Assembly: GCA_024278555.1 (NCBI GenBank)
Contig: JAJRSX010000099.1
Span: forward strand, 1-43,729
Source: a bacterium
Lineage (GTDB): Bacteria; CG2-30-53-67; CG2-30-70-394
Direction: 5' to 3'
Length of the DNA: 43,729 nucleotides
Shown: positions 1-9,580 of the stretch, in pieces
How the letters are laid out: each line of letters starts with the position of its first letter
Position numbering within the stretch: the first letter of the stretch is position 1
Program-made: the position numbers and the translations under genes
Notes under the pieces: generated by a model
Databases searched by the model: none
Seen by the model: only the letters and a program-made list of their open reading frames with translations
What the model was told of the DNA's origin: nothing

Positions 1-348
1 ACAGATCAGGCAGAGGGTGCTCTCAGGGCACGACTCCTTCTCCTCCTTCTCGCCCTCGGCCTCACCGCGGCCGCACCGACCGTGGCCGACCCCCTGCACT
101 CCTCCGGGGGGGTCGGCCACGGACCCCTATGCGGCGCCTCGTGCCGCAACGGCGACGGCCTCGGCCACGCCACCCCGTCGGCCCTGGAGTATGGCGAACG
201 GGGGGCACACGCCACCGGTGCCACCGATGGCCTGCGCCCGGATCGCTGCCGCATGCCGTGCCGCCATACCCGGTCGTGCTGCTTCCACCGGGTGCGCACC
301 GCCACCGACCGCCCCACCTGCGGCCACTGCGCCGAGCCACCGGCGTAA
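1..348 (+). CDS. possible small secreted cysteine-rich protein, 5' end outside window
   Basis: I do not recognise this protein. The frame starting at base 1 is open to a TAA at 346-348. Its first ~27 codons read like a signal peptide: an Arg-flanked Leu-rich core (about codons 9-19), then an Ala-rich stretch ending near A-P-T-V-A before Asp. The predicted mature part (~88 residues, from about position 82) has nine cysteines, including CGASC, RCRMPC, SCC and TCGHC. Third codon positions are mostly G or C, as in the real genes here. No ATG or GTG precedes the hydrophobic core inside the window, so the true start probably lies upstream; GTG at 82 would drop the signal peptide. There are no CxxCH haem motifs. 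A perfect terminator hairpin lies 130 bp downstream. The overlapping frames in this GC-rich stretch are also open, so coding status is uncertain. Confidence 0.4.
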   Translation, partial: TDQAEGALRARLLLLLLALGLTAAAPTVADPLHSSGGVGHGPLCGASCRNGDGLGHATPSALEYGERGAHATGATDGLRPDRCRMPCRHTRSCCFHRVRTATDRPTCGHCAEPPA

Positions 349-476
349 GGCGGGCGCACCATCCGCCGGACCGGCGGGAGCGTCGAGCCGGCAGATGCCG
401 AGTGCAGCCACATTGCTATAGTTCCTTTGTCTCCTTTTCCCTCGCTCCTCCTCCTCCCCGCGAGGGAAAGAGACCT

Positions 477-513
477 CCCGGGCCGACCTCCAGTCGGCCC
501 GGGATGCTTTCTT
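477..513 (+). terminator. intrinsic terminator-like hairpin
   Basis: CCCGGGCCGAC (477-487) and GTCGGCCCGGG (493-503) form a perfect 11-bp stem around a 5-base loop CTCCA. The T-rich run ATGCTTTCTT follows. This is the best rho-independent terminator shape in the window. It could end the small gene at the left edge, or a short RNA starting near 420. Confidence 0.6.
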
Positions 514-599
514 GAGGGGGGAGAGGGCCGGCCGCTCCGAGGAGCAGCGAAAACAATGACTGGCGAAAAAGTCGATGTTCCCGAGACCTCGAGGGGGTG

Positions 600-735
600 G
601 GAACACGAAAGCAAGAAAAGTTCAAAACACGAAAGAATTCAATCGGTTGTTTTTCGTGCTTTCCCCCTTTCGTGGTTTCGTGTTCCAGCGGTGTGAAGGA
701 CAACGGAACGCTCGGGGCTATTTCCGCTGATCCTC
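600..735. repeat. dispersed repeat, copy 1 (second copy at 34196-34268)
   Basis: Bases 663-735 match 34196-34268 at 71 of 73 positions in the same orientation; the only difference is AAC versus GGC near the middle. This copy also has an inverted pair, GGAACACGAAA (600-610) against TTTCGTGTTCC (676-686), with more CACGAAAG units between them. It would fold into a long hairpin. No gene is associated. Confidence 0.8.
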
Positions 736-916
736 CCCGTGTGCTTCCGTGGACTCCGTGGCGAAGAACCGCCTTCCAGGCATCTGCGTCGCTGCGCGAG
801 GCCCTACCCGGCGGTTATGGCCTACCCCCTCCCCTTTTGTTTGACGAGGGCCGCGCCGACAATCGGCCACCGTCGGCGGTGATCCTCTCCCCCCCCTACC
901 CCGCCGTCGCCCACCC

Positions 917-1378
917 ATGGCCACAACCACGATCCGCGCCGCCACCGCGGCGGACGAGGCGGCGATGCTCGCCCTCGCCACCCCCCACCAGGCGGGCGAC
1001 TTCCTCCTGCCGGTGACCGCCGCGGAGCTGGCGGCGTGGCGCGGTGAGTTCGTGGTGGTGGAGGTGGCCGGGGAGGTGGTGGCGATGGGGCGGCTCAAGC
1101 GGTTCACCGACTCCCTCGCCGAGGTACGCTCCCTGATCGTCCACCCGGACCACCGGGGCAACGAGCTCGGCCGGGCCGTGGTCCGGACACTGCTCGACGC
1201 GGCGCGGCAGCGCGGGATCCGCTACTGCTTCGCCCTCACCGACCGGGTTGACTTCTTTGAGCACCTCGGCTTCCGGGAGATCGACAAGGCGGTCCTGCCG
1301 GTGAAGATCTGGGGAGACTGCCTCGCCTGCCCGAAGCGCGACGCCTGCGACGAGGTCGCCCTGTGGCGCGAGGTGTAG
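917..1378 (+). CDS. argA: GNAT acetyltransferase, short-form N-acetylglutamate synthase-like
   Basis: A 153-residue single-domain GNAT protein, likely transferring acetyl from acetyl-CoA to glutamate as the first step of arginine synthesis, in the cytoplasm. It shows the family pattern IRAATAADEAAM at the N terminus, EVRSLIVHPDHRGNELGR (acetyl-CoA binding, about residues 75-92) and FFEHLGFREIDKAVLP. It ends with the tail WGDCLACPKRDACDEVAL, whose four cysteines are typical of the short ArgA-type enzymes of proteobacteria. The ATG at 917 gives the expected length; the Shine-Dalgarno is weak. Assignment rests on family pattern. Another small-molecule N-acetyltransferase is possible but the C-terminal Cys-rich tail argues for ArgA. 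Confidence 0.75.
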   Translation: MATTTIRAATAADEAAMLALATPHQAGDFLLPVTAAELAAWRGEFVVVEVAGEVVAMGRLKRFTDSLAEVRSLIVHPDHRGNELGRAVVRTLLDAARQRGIRYCFALTDRVDFFEHLGFREIDKAVLPVKIWGDCLACPKRDACDEVALWREV

Positions 1379-1427
1379 GATCCCCCCGCATCGCCGCGGC
1401 CGCACCACTCGACGACGGAAGTGAATC

Positions 1428-2120
1428 GTGACCGACATCGCCCCCCACACCCTGCCCCTGCGGGCGCTCCTGGAGTGGCTCGCCCTCGCCCTCTTTCTGG
1501 CGAGCTGGATCGGCTACGAGCGGTACCACCTCCACCGTACCCGCCGCGCCCCCGCCTCGACCCGCCACGGCTGCCTGCTGACCCGCCAGGCCGGGTGGAT
1601 CGACGCCATCGCGGCACGCGACCAGCCGATCCTCTTCATCCAGACCTTCCGCAACCTCGGACGACAGGCGATCTTCCTCGGCTCCCTCACCCTGCTCGCC
1701 CTCGGCGGCGCCTTCAGCCTCCTCCTCTCCGGCGAGCGGCTGCGTACCCTGTGCCGGATCACCTGCCTCTTCGGCCACCCGTCGCCGCTGCTGGCGCAGC
1801 TCAAGCTCCTCCTCCTGATCGCGGTCCTCGCCCTCGCCTTCCTCCAGTTTGTCTGGGCGATCCGGGCGCTCCTCGCCGCCCACATCTTCACCGACGGCGC
1901 CGCCGCCGAGCGGACGGCGCGGGTCGCCGGCCTCACCCGCTACCTCGCCGACTTCCAGCTCGACTTCCGCCACGGCCTGCGCACCGCCTACTACGCGGTC
2001 TGCCTCCTCATCTGGCCGTTCAGCGTCGAGGCCTTCATCGTCGCCACCCTCGTCCTCACGGTGATGGTGGCGCGCTACGACCTCCACGGGCAGGGGGAAG
2101 AGCCGGGCAACGTGTCGTAG
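1428..2120 (+). CDS. DUF599 family integral membrane protein
   Basis: A 230-residue inner-membrane protein of unknown function. Four hydrophobic segments are visible: about residues 10-28, 75-95, 118-145 and 190-215. The remainder is Arg/His-rich and probably cytoplasmic. The layout, with a Q-T-F-R-N-L segment before TM2 and a conserved-looking F-R-H-G-L-R-T-A-Y-Y stretch before the last helix, matches DUF599. The start is GTG at 1428, preceded by GGAAG. It begins 49 bp after the acetyltransferase, so the two may be cotranscribed. No catalytic motif is seen. Confidence 0.7.
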   Translation: MTDIAPHTLPLRALLEWLALALFLASWIGYERYHLHRTRRAPASTRHGCLLTRQAGWIDAIAARDQPILFIQTFRNLGRQAIFLGSLTLLALGGAFSLLLSGERLRTLCRITCLFGHPSPLLAQLKLLLLIAVLALAFLQFVWAIRALLAAHIFTDGAAAERTARVAGLTRYLADFQLDFRHGLRTAYYAVCLLIWPFSVEAFIVATLVLTVMVARYDLHGQGEEPGNVS

Positions 2121-2462
2121 GAAAGATCGCGGGAGGGGAGAAAGGCCAGGAGGGCCGATCTCGCGCAGAGGCGCCAAGGCGCAGAGGGGGGGGGAGAGAC
2201 CGGGGGGGGCGTCATGGGCGTTTCATGCCGGGTTCGTCTCAGCCTTGAAGGCGGTTCACCACGGGGGGATTAGGGGCAGAGAGGGCGGTGGGTTCACCTC
2301 ACCATCTTCGCAAACGAGTTCTACCGGCAGAAAGTTTGGTCCCCCGCGGGGATCGAGGTGGCCACGAGCCGACGATGATGGATTGCCCGCGCCGCAGATG
2401 ACGCCACCGGGCCGGTGGTGGCACACTCCGCGGCCTCTCACAACCCGTGGTAGGAGTCGGCC
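2121..2462. other. spacer upstream of hisG
   Basis: No gene. Bases 2160-2190 contain the GCGCAGAGGCGCCAAGGCGC-type intergenic repeat seen at several places in the window. A near-palindrome CCACCGG-G-CCGGTGG lies around 2405-2420. TAGGAG at about 2451-2456 acts as the hisG ribosome binding site. No clear sigma-70 promoter could be picked out. Confidence 0.5.
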
Positions 2463-3335
2463 GTGGCCCAGCTCAAGCTCGGGCTTCCCAAGGGGAGCCT
2501 GCAGGACGCAACCATCGATCTGTTTCGCAAGGCGGGGTGGAAGATCCGTGTCCACTCGCGCAACTACTACCCCTCCATCGACGACGGGGAGCTCTCCTGC
2601 GCCCTGGTGCGCGCCCAGGAGATGGCCCGCTACGTGGAGGACTCCACCCTCGACCTCGGCCTCACCGGCCTCGACTGGATCCTCGAGAACCAGTCGGAGG
2701 TGGTGGAGGTCGCCGACCTCGTCTATTCGAAGGCGTCGGCGAAGCCGGCCCGTTGGGTCCTGGCGGTGGCCGGCGACTCCCCCTACCAGACCATCGAGGA
2801 TTTGAAGGGGAAGCGCATCTCAACGGAGCTGCTCAACTTCACCCGCCGCTACTTCGGCGAGCGCAACATCGACGTGGAGGTGGAGTTCTCCTGGGGCGCC
2901 ACCGAGGCGAAGGTGGTGGAGGGGCTGGTGGACGGGATCGTCGAGATCACCGAGACCGGCTCCACCATCAAGGCCCACGGCCTGCGCATCATCCACGAGC
3001 TGCTCACCACCAACACCAAGCTGATCGCCAACAAGCAGGCGTGGGAAGATCCGTGGCGGCGGCAGAAGATCGAGCAGATCGCCCTGCTCCTGAAGGCCGC
3101 CCTGGCGGCGGACGGCATGGTCGGGCTGAAGCTCAACGTCTCCGAGGCGAACCTGGAGGCGGTGGTGGCGCTGCTGCCGAGCCTGCGCGCCCCCACCGTG
3201 TCGCCCCTGTACAAGAGCGACTGGTATTCGGTGGAGGCGATGGCCCAGGAGACCGCCGTGCGTGACCTGGTGCCGAAGCTCCTCGCCGCCGGCGCCGAGG
3301 GGATCGTCGAGTACCCGCTCACCAAGATGGTGTAG
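2463..3335 (+). CDS. hisG: ATP phosphoribosyltransferase, long (HisZ-independent) form
   Basis: Catalyses the first, committed step of histidine synthesis: ATP plus PRPP to phosphoribosyl-ATP, in the cytoplasm. The 290-residue length matches the long form, which has two periplasmic-binding-like lobes and a C-terminal ACT-like regulatory domain (from about residue 215) for histidine feedback. Visible motifs are LKLGLPKGSLQ at the start, DLGLTGLDWI near residue 64, and GIVEITETGSTIKAHGL (about 159-175), the PRPP-binding signature. The start is GTG at 2463, eight bases after an AGGAG site. Other his genes are not nearby. The long form does not need the HisZ partner required by short HisG. Confidence 0.93.
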   Translation: MAQLKLGLPKGSLQDATIDLFRKAGWKIRVHSRNYYPSIDDGELSCALVRAQEMARYVEDSTLDLGLTGLDWILENQSEVVEVADLVYSKASAKPARWVLAVAGDSPYQTIEDLKGKRISTELLNFTRRYFGERNIDVEVEFSWGATEAKVVEGLVDGIVEITETGSTIKAHGLRIIHELLTTNTKLIANKQAWEDPWRRQKIEQIALLLKAALAADGMVGLKLNVSEANLEAVVALLPSLRAPTVSPLYKSDWYSVEAMAQETAVRDLVPKLLAAGAEGIVEYPLTKMV

Positions 3336-3367
3336 CTGCGCCCGGTGCGCGCGGCGATGGGGGATGA

Positions 3368-3500
3368 GGCGCGCGTCGCGCGCCGGGATGAGAGGGAGGT
3401 TGGCCGCTACGCGGCCACATGTCTTGTTTCGTGATGATCTCCATCGGCATCCCATCAACCCGCAGGGCTGACCACCCCTCATCCCTCACCCCCGGCGAGC
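3368..3500. repeat. hairpin and repeat module between hisG and the kinase
   Basis: A perfect GGCGCGCG-T-CGCGCGCC palindrome (3368-3384) sits between two GGGATGAG-like words. It is followed by TGGCCGC-TAC-GCGGCCA (3401-3417). The text after the second hairpin (3418-3470, with CATCGGCATC and ATCA..CCG.AGGGCT words) resembles 20445-20502. The hairpin itself resembles 21953-21969. This is part of the dispersed intergenic repeat set and may also help end hisG transcription. Confidence 0.6.
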
Positions 3501-3516
3501 GCCGCCAGCGAACGCC

Positions 3517-4644
<1,128 letters not shown>

Positions 4645-5481
4645 CCCCCCGGGGCTCAACGCCAAGGGGCTCAACGCAAAGGGGCAAAGACGCCAGGGCG
4701 CAAAGGTGGGGATCGCTGGGGGGGAGGTGTCGAGGGTGATGGGCCGGGGGGCTCGTGCCGAGTGGGGTTCTTAACGCAGAGACGCAGAGAGGCGGGAGAC
4801 GCAGGGGAGACCTGGCCACGGGTTGGGCGTCACCGGTGGTACACCAGAGCTCAGTGCGGGCCAGGAAGGCCAGGGCTCACCACAAAGCCAGTAGGATAGA
4901 AGAGCGGATGCACCGTTCAGGCTTCGGCCTACATCTGTGTCGGGGTTTCCCCGGACGTGGCTCAGTATCCGTATGCCATGCGGTCCATCCGCTCCCCCCT
5001 CGTCGAACCGGACGGGCGGATTTCCCGTAGCCGGCTTTCCTGGGGCCTTCTCATCAACGCTGTCGCAGGCCACCGTCGCGCCACGGGTAGGAGCGGGTTG
5101 CACCCGCGACCCGGGGCCGAAGGCCCCGCCGGCCCGAAGGGCCGGAAATCGGGGGTACAACCCCCTCCTCCCCACCCCAGACCATCCGCTGGAGGGCAAC
5201 GGCGTGCATTACGCGAAACGCCGGACGGCTGCGCCCCTTCCCGAAGTAGACCGACCAACCGCGAAGCCGCCGGTTCGGCGAGATGACCCCACCTTTGCCG
5301 TTCTCTGTGCCCTCTGTGTCTCCGTGGTGAAATGGCCTTCAAGGCCGGCGTCGTGACCACCTGGTGATTCCTTCGATCGTGATGGCTGGATCCCCTTCCC
5401 CCTTGAGCCCTTGCGCTCTTCCGATTGCCCTTCTCCGGTCATGAGCGAAGGGGATCGGCGTATCCTCGAAAGGAGCACGGC
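4645..5481. other. 837-bp repeat field without a gene
   Basis: Contains ACGC.AAG/ACGCAGAG-type repeats at 4656-4702 and 4773-4803. A segment at 4720-4775 has a relative at 33884-33912 and 33985-34005 (shared GGGGGGCTCGTGCCGAGTGG and GGTG.TGGGCCGGGGG). A REP pair occupies 5087-5170, and TCTGTGCCCTCTGTGTCTCC-type repeat lies at 5306-5330. No supported coding sequence was found. AAAGGAG at 5469-5475 serves the next gene. Confidence 0.6.
5087..5170. repeat. REP pair (BIME) with two internal GAA-loop hairpins
   Basis: The head GTAGGAGCGGGTTGCACCCG (from 5087) and the tail near 5149-5169 (inverse form GGAGGGGGTTGTACCCCCGA) are inverted copies of one REP unit. Between them lie GGGGCC-GAA-GGCCCC (5113-5127) and CCGGCCC-GAA-GGGCCGG (5129-5145). 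The head closely resembles the REP units of Pseudomonas (GTAGGAGCGAGCTTGCTCGC type). Confidence 0.8.
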
Positions 5482-5871
5482 ATGAGCAAGACTCCCGGTT
5501 TCTCCGGCCGCATCTTCATCCCGACCGGCGAGCCGGAGGGGCTACGCATCGTCGAGAAGTCCAACCGGACCGGGCAGGGACTGGTATTCCCGCGGGCGCA
5601 ATTCACCGAGGCACGGAGGCGGCCGGAGCTCAAGCGCACCGGCGTCTACCTCCTGTGGGGGCCGGGCGAATCGGGGCAGCTTCCGCGCGTGTATGTCGGC
5701 GAAGGCGACGCCGTGCTGCCCCGCCTCGACCAGCACACCCGGCAAAAGGGTTTCTGGACTCACGCCGCCGCCTTCACGAGCAAGGATCAGAACCTCGACA
5801 AGGCCCATGTGCAGTACCCGGAAGCGCGGCCTTTCCAGGCCGCTGCTCGGGTGACCTCGTGGCGCCGGTGA
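5482..5871 (+). pseudogene. truncated GIY-YIG nuclease-family protein
   Basis: The N-terminal 120 or so residues match the GIY-YIG family that normally carries a C-terminal DUF4357 domain and is about 300 residues long. The core motif appears as RTGVYLLWGPG...PRVYVGEGDAVLPRLDQH, then FW..AAAFTSKDQNLDKAHVQY. The family then continues with LEAR, but here the reading ends in an unrelated tail (from about residue 113) and a TGA at 5869. The rest of the gene is missing. Directly after the break lies the scrap of an IS110 transposase on the opposite strand, so an IS insertion and later deletion is the likely cause. The start ATG at 5482 has a good AAAGGAG site. Function of the intact family is unclear (restriction or defence-like nuclease). 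Confidence 0.7.
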
Positions 5872-5892
5872 CGCCGCAGCTCCCTCCCCGGC

Positions 5893-6060
5893 CACTGCGC
5901 TCTTCCGGTCGCTCACGTCCACTCCGATCGTCCGCGTGGCAGCCTGCTTCATGGTCGCTCTCCTCAGGTTTAGGGGCTCCGAGCCCGCTCCGAGCCCGTG
6001 GTTAGCATTGAGCCAGGTTAGAACCTGAGCTCGCGAGGAGAGCGGCCTGTTCATCCCATC
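5893..6060 (-). mobile_element. remnant of an IS110-family insertion sequence (5' end)
   Basis: On the minus strand, ATG at 5952-5950 starts MKQAATRTIGVDVSDRKSAV, the typical N terminus of IS110-family DEDD recombinases. Similarity stops after about 20 codons (5893), where antisense GIY-YIG sequence begins. GAGGAGAG precedes the ATG. The ~110 bp upstream (5953-6060) is rich in inverted repeats: CTCTCCTC/GAGGAGAG, CAGGT-TCTA-ACCTG, and a doubled GGGCTCGGAGC. Known IS110 elements encode a structured bridge RNA in this position, so this may be a leftover of one. No right end is visible. Confidence 0.65.
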
Positions 6061-6118
6061 TCTGCGTTGCGATCCCACCCGCGCACCCCCGTCGGGTCAC
6101 CACCCGAGACCGCCCGCC

Positions 6119-9100
6119 CTACGCCACACCACCCTCGAGCTCTTCCAGGAGGGCCAGGCCGTCGTGGACGCGGGTGGCGACCTCTTTGCGGTGGTCGTCG
6201 CGGGCCATCAGGTGGAGGGTGTACTCGCCGCGCAGCTCGACCCGCCGGCCATGGCGCTGTTTGAGGGCGAGGACGCGCTCCGGGTCCACGCGGGAGCGGG
6301 CGGAGAAGTGGACGATGAGGCCGTCGTCCGCCAGCTTCACCTCCTCCGCCCGCAGCCGCTGGGCGACGATCCGCGCCTCGGTGGCCAGCAGCAGGGCGCG
6401 CACCTCCTCGGCCGGCCGGCCGTAGCGGTCGACGAGGGCGGCGAAGGCGTCCTCCGCCTCGTCGCGGGTGGCGAGGGCGGCGATCTGCTGGTAGAGGTGG
6501 AGCCGCTCGTGGGGGTCGGGGACGTAGTCCGACGGCAGGTAGGCGGAGCAGTCGAGGGTGATCTTCGGGGAGAAGAGCTCTTCCACCGGTTTGCCCTGGA
6601 GCCTCACCACCGCCTCTTCCACCAGTCGTACGTAGAGGTCGTAGCCGACCGCGGCGATCTTCCCGGCCTGCTGGGCGCCGAGGAGGTTGCCGCCGCCGCG
6701 GATCTCCAGGTCGTGGGCGGCGATCTGGAAGCCGGAGCCGAGGCTGGTGTGCTCGGCGAGCGCCGCGAGCCGCTCTTGGGCCTCCTCGGTCATCTGCCGC
6801 GCCGGCGGGGTGATGAGGTAGCAGTACGCCTGGTGGGTGGAGCGGCCGACCCGGCCACGGAGCTGGTAGAGCTGGGCGAGGCCGAAGGTGTCGGCGCGGT
6901 CGATGATGATGGTGTTCACCCGCGGCAGGTCGATGCCCGACTCGATGATCGTGGTGGTGACGAGGATGTCGTGCTCGCGGTCGCGGAAGGCGGTCATCAC
7001 CCGGGAGAGCTCGTGCTTCTCCATCTGGCCGTGGGCGATCGCCACCCGCGCGTGGGGCGCCAGGCGCGCCACCGCCTCGGCGGCGCGGCCGATGGTCTGT
7101 ACCCGGTTGTGGACCCAGTAGACCTGACCGCCGCGCGCCAGCTCCCGGGCAAGGGCGTCGGCGAGGACGCCGTCGTCGCGGTGCAGGATTCGGGTGGCGA
7201 TCGGTAGCCGCGCCGCGGGCGGGGTGGTGATCACCGAGATGTCCCGCAGGCCGGACATCGCCATGTGGAGGGTACGGGGGATGGGGGTGGCGGTGAGGGT
7301 GAGGCAGTCGGCGCGGGTCTTCAGCTCCTTGAGCCGCTCCTTCTGGCGCACCCCGAACCGCTGCTCTTCGTCGACGATGATCAGGCCGAGGTCGCGGAAG
7401 GCGAGGTCGCGCGACAGGAGCCGGTGGGTACCGATGAGGATGTCGATCCGTCCCTCACGCGCCTCCGCCACCACCTGCTGCTGCTCCTTCGGGGAGAGGA
7501 GCCGCGACAGGTGGCCGATGCGCACCGGCAAGTTTGCGAAGCGGGCGGTGAAGGTGTGGTCGTGCTGCTCGGCGAGGAGGGTGGTGGGGGCCAGGAGGAC
7601 CACCTGCTTGTTGTCGAGGACCGCCCGCGCCGCGGCGCGCATCGCCACCTCGGTCTTGCCGAAGCCGACGTCGCCGCACACCAGCCGGTCCATCGCCTTA
7701 GGCGACGCCATGTCGGCGAGGACCTGGCGGATGGCCTCCTCCTGGTCGGGGGTCTCGTCGAAGGGGAAGGTGGCCTCGAACTCCAGGTACTCGGCGTCGT
7801 CCGCCACCGAGAAGCAAAACCCCTCGCTGGCGGCGCGGGCGGCGTAGAGGTCGACCAGCTCGCGGGCGATGAGCTCCACCCCCTTGCGGGTCTGCGCCTT
7901 GGCCCGCTCCCAGGCGCCGGTGCCGAGCTTGGAGAGGACCGGCGCCCTCCCCTCCTCGCCGATGTAGCGGCTCACCTGGTCGAGCTCGCCGACCGGCACG
8001 AAGAGCTTGTCGCCGCCGGCATACTCGAGCTGCAAGAACTCCTGGGTGATCCCGGCGGCGGTGAGGGTAACCAGGTCGGCGTAGCGGCCGACGCCGTGGC
8101 GGAGGTGGACGATGTAGTCGCCCGCCTTCACCGCCCGCAGGTCGTGGAGGACCTCGTCGACGGTGGTCGGCTTGCGCACCGCCAGATGCTGCCGCTCACC
8201 GGCAAGGTCGACCTCCGCCAGGTAGAGGGGGCCGGCCTCGCCGACCGCGAAGGAGCGGGAGAGCTCGCCGCGGATCAGGTAGAGGCCGGGGGGGAGCTCC
8301 GGGGGCGGCGGCTCCCCCGCCAGCCGTACCATTGCCAGCTCCAGGTCGGCGAAGAGGCGGCTGAGGCGCTCCGCCTGACCCTCGCTGCGCACCGCCAGGA
8401 CGACCGGGCGAGCCTCACACCACCGTTTGAGCTGCGGGGTGAGGATCCGCAGCCGCTCCTTGATCCCCTCGCCGACCAGGACCACCGGGGAGGCGTCCGC
8501 CTCGACCAACTCCACGCCCGGCTCCGCCGGGGTGGCCGGGTCGAGGAGGTAGAGGTGGTCCATCACCTCCATCGTCTCCACCACCTCCTCGTAGTCCATG
8601 TAGGGGGAGGCGATCTCCGCCACGATCGGCCGCTCCTCCGCCGCCCCGGCCTGCCGCTCCGCCACCAGGTCGGAGAACTCCGCCGCATCGGCGGCGAGGC
8701 GCGCCGGGTTGTCGAGACAGCAGAGGGGGTCGGTAGCGAGGTAGTCGAAGAGGGTGTGGTGGCCGTCGTGGAAGAGGGCATAGAGGTGCTCCACCCCCTC
8801 CGGGATGGTGTGGAGGAGCCGCTCGGCCAGGCGCGGGCTGCGCTCCTCCGCCCACGCCGCGGCCGCCACCCGGCGCGCCTCGGTGAGGAGCAGCTCATGG
8901 GTCGGCCCCACCTCCACCTCGTCGAGACCGCCCCGGGAGCGCTGGGTGGCCGGGTCGAAGGGGCGGATCGATTCGATCTCGTCGCCGAACAGCTCGACGC
9001 GCACCGGCCACGGGTGGCGCGGCGAGAAGAGGTCGACAATGCCGCCGCGGTGGGCGACCTCCCCCGGCGCCTCCACAAAGCCGGTCTGGCGGTAGCCCGC

Positions 9101-9580
9101 CTCCAGGAGCCTGCCGAGGAGGAGGTCGACCGGCTGCTCCTCGCCGACCGCGAGGCAAAAGCTCATCTCGTCGAAGGCGCCGACCGGCGGCAGCTTCTGC
9201 ATCAGCGCCCGGGCGGTGGTCACCAGGCAGCACGGGCTACGGGAACGGGCGGCGTGGAGCGCCTCCATGCGCGCCCGGACGATCACCGGATTGAGGCTCG
9301 TCTCCTCGTAGGGAAGGATCTCCCACTGGGGAAAGAGGCGGACCGCCCCCTTGTCCGGCTCCCCGCCGGCGGGAAGGAAGAAGCGCAGGTCGGCGGCCAG
9401 CCCCTCCGCCTCCTCCGGCGTGCGGACCACGCAGACGAGGGAGCGGCCCAGCTCACCGGCGAGCTCGGCGAGGAGCTGGGCGCGGTGGCCGTGGCAGGCG
9501 CCGCGGAGCTGGAGGCGGGCGGGCTGCTGCGCGGCGAGGGCGGCGGCCAGGGGGGAGAGGCCGGTGGTAGTGGGAGCCAT
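6119..9580 (-). CDS. mfd: transcription-repair coupling factor
   Basis: An ATP-dependent DNA translocase that removes RNA polymerase stalled at lesions and recruits UvrA. It is 1153 residues long, normal for the family. Order: UvrB-like N-terminal domains (FLPAGGEPDKGAVRLFPQWE; PYEETSLNPVIV), a CarD-like RNA-polymerase-interacting domain (GDYIVHLRHGVGRYADL), then RecG-like motor domains. Walker A is GDVGFGKTEVAMRAA at about residue 636, the Walker B box DEEQRFGVRQKE at about 737, and motif VI-type QLRGRVGRS. The TRCF C-terminal domain follows, with LEIRGGGNLLGAQQAG before it. I chose the ATG at 9580 (MAPTTTGLSPL) because the 40 residues upstream are Arg/Ser-rich and not family-like; the Shine-Dalgarno is weak. 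The gene ends 167 bp from the IS110 scrap. Confidence 0.95.
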   Translation of the reverse strand: MAPTTTGLSPLAAALAAQQPARLQLRGACHGHRAQLLAELAGELGRSLVCVVRTPEEAEGLAADLRFFLPAGGEPDKGAVRLFPQWEILPYEETSLNPVIVRARMEALHAARSRSPCCLVTTARALMQKLPPVGAFDEMSFCLAVGEEQPVDLLLGRLLEAGYRQTGFVEAPGEVAHRGGIVDLFSPRHPWPVRVELFGDEIESIRPFDPATQRSRGGLDEVEVGPTHELLLTEARRVAAAAWAEERSPRLAERLLHTIPEGVEHLYALFHDGHHTLFDYLATDPLCCLDNPARLAADAAEFSDLVAERQAGAAEERPIVAEIASPYMDYEEVVETMEVMDHLYLLDPATPAEPGVELVEADASPVVLVGEGIKERLRILTPQLKRWCEARPVVLAVRSEGQAERLSRLFADLELAMVRLAGEPPPPELPPGLYLIRGELSRSFAVGEAGPLYLAEVDLAGERQHLAVRKPTTVDEVLHDLRAVKAGDYIVHLRHGVGRYADLVTLTAAGITQEFLQLEYAGGDKLFVPVGELDQVSRYIGEEGRAPVLSKLGTGAWERAKAQTRKGVELIARELVDLYAARAASEGFCFSVADDAEYLEFEATFPFDETPDQEEAIRQVLADMASPKAMDRLVCGDVGFGKTEVAMRAAARAVLDNKQVVLLAPTTLLAEQHDHTFTARFANLPVRIGHLSRLLSPKEQQQVVAEAREGRIDILIGTHRLLSRDLAFRDLGLIIVDEEQRFGVRQKERLKELKTRADCLTLTATPIPRTLHMAMSGLRDISVITTPPAARLPIATRILHRDDGVLADALARELARGGQVYWVHNRVQTIGRAAEAVARLAPHARVAIAHGQMEKHELSRVMTAFRDREHDILVTTTIIESGIDLPRVNTIIIDRADTFGLAQLYQLRGRVGRSTHQAYCYLITPPARQMTEEAQERLAALAEHTSLGSGFQIAAHDLEIRGGGNLLGAQQAGKIAAVGYDLYVRLVEEAVVRLQGKPVEELFSPKITLDCSAYLPSDYVPDPHERLHLYQQIAALATRDEAEDAFAALVDRYGRPAEEVRALLLATEARIVAQRLRAEEVKLADDGLIVHFSARSRVDPERVLALKQRHGRRVELRGEYTLHLMARDDHRKEVATRVHDGLALLEELEGGVA

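Larger units (their letters stand above)
349..916. other. intergenic stretch: terminator and dispersed repeat
   Basis: No convincing gene. It holds the 11-mer CATTGCTATAG (about 410-420), which recurs in the sigma-54 promoter at 36254-36270 on the other strand. It also holds a strong terminator hairpin at 477-503, a repeat block at 600-735, and a stretch near 740-765 with the CCGTGG-type repeats common in intergenic DNA of this window. The short open frames in all six phases are a by-product of high G+C. Confidence 0.6.
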
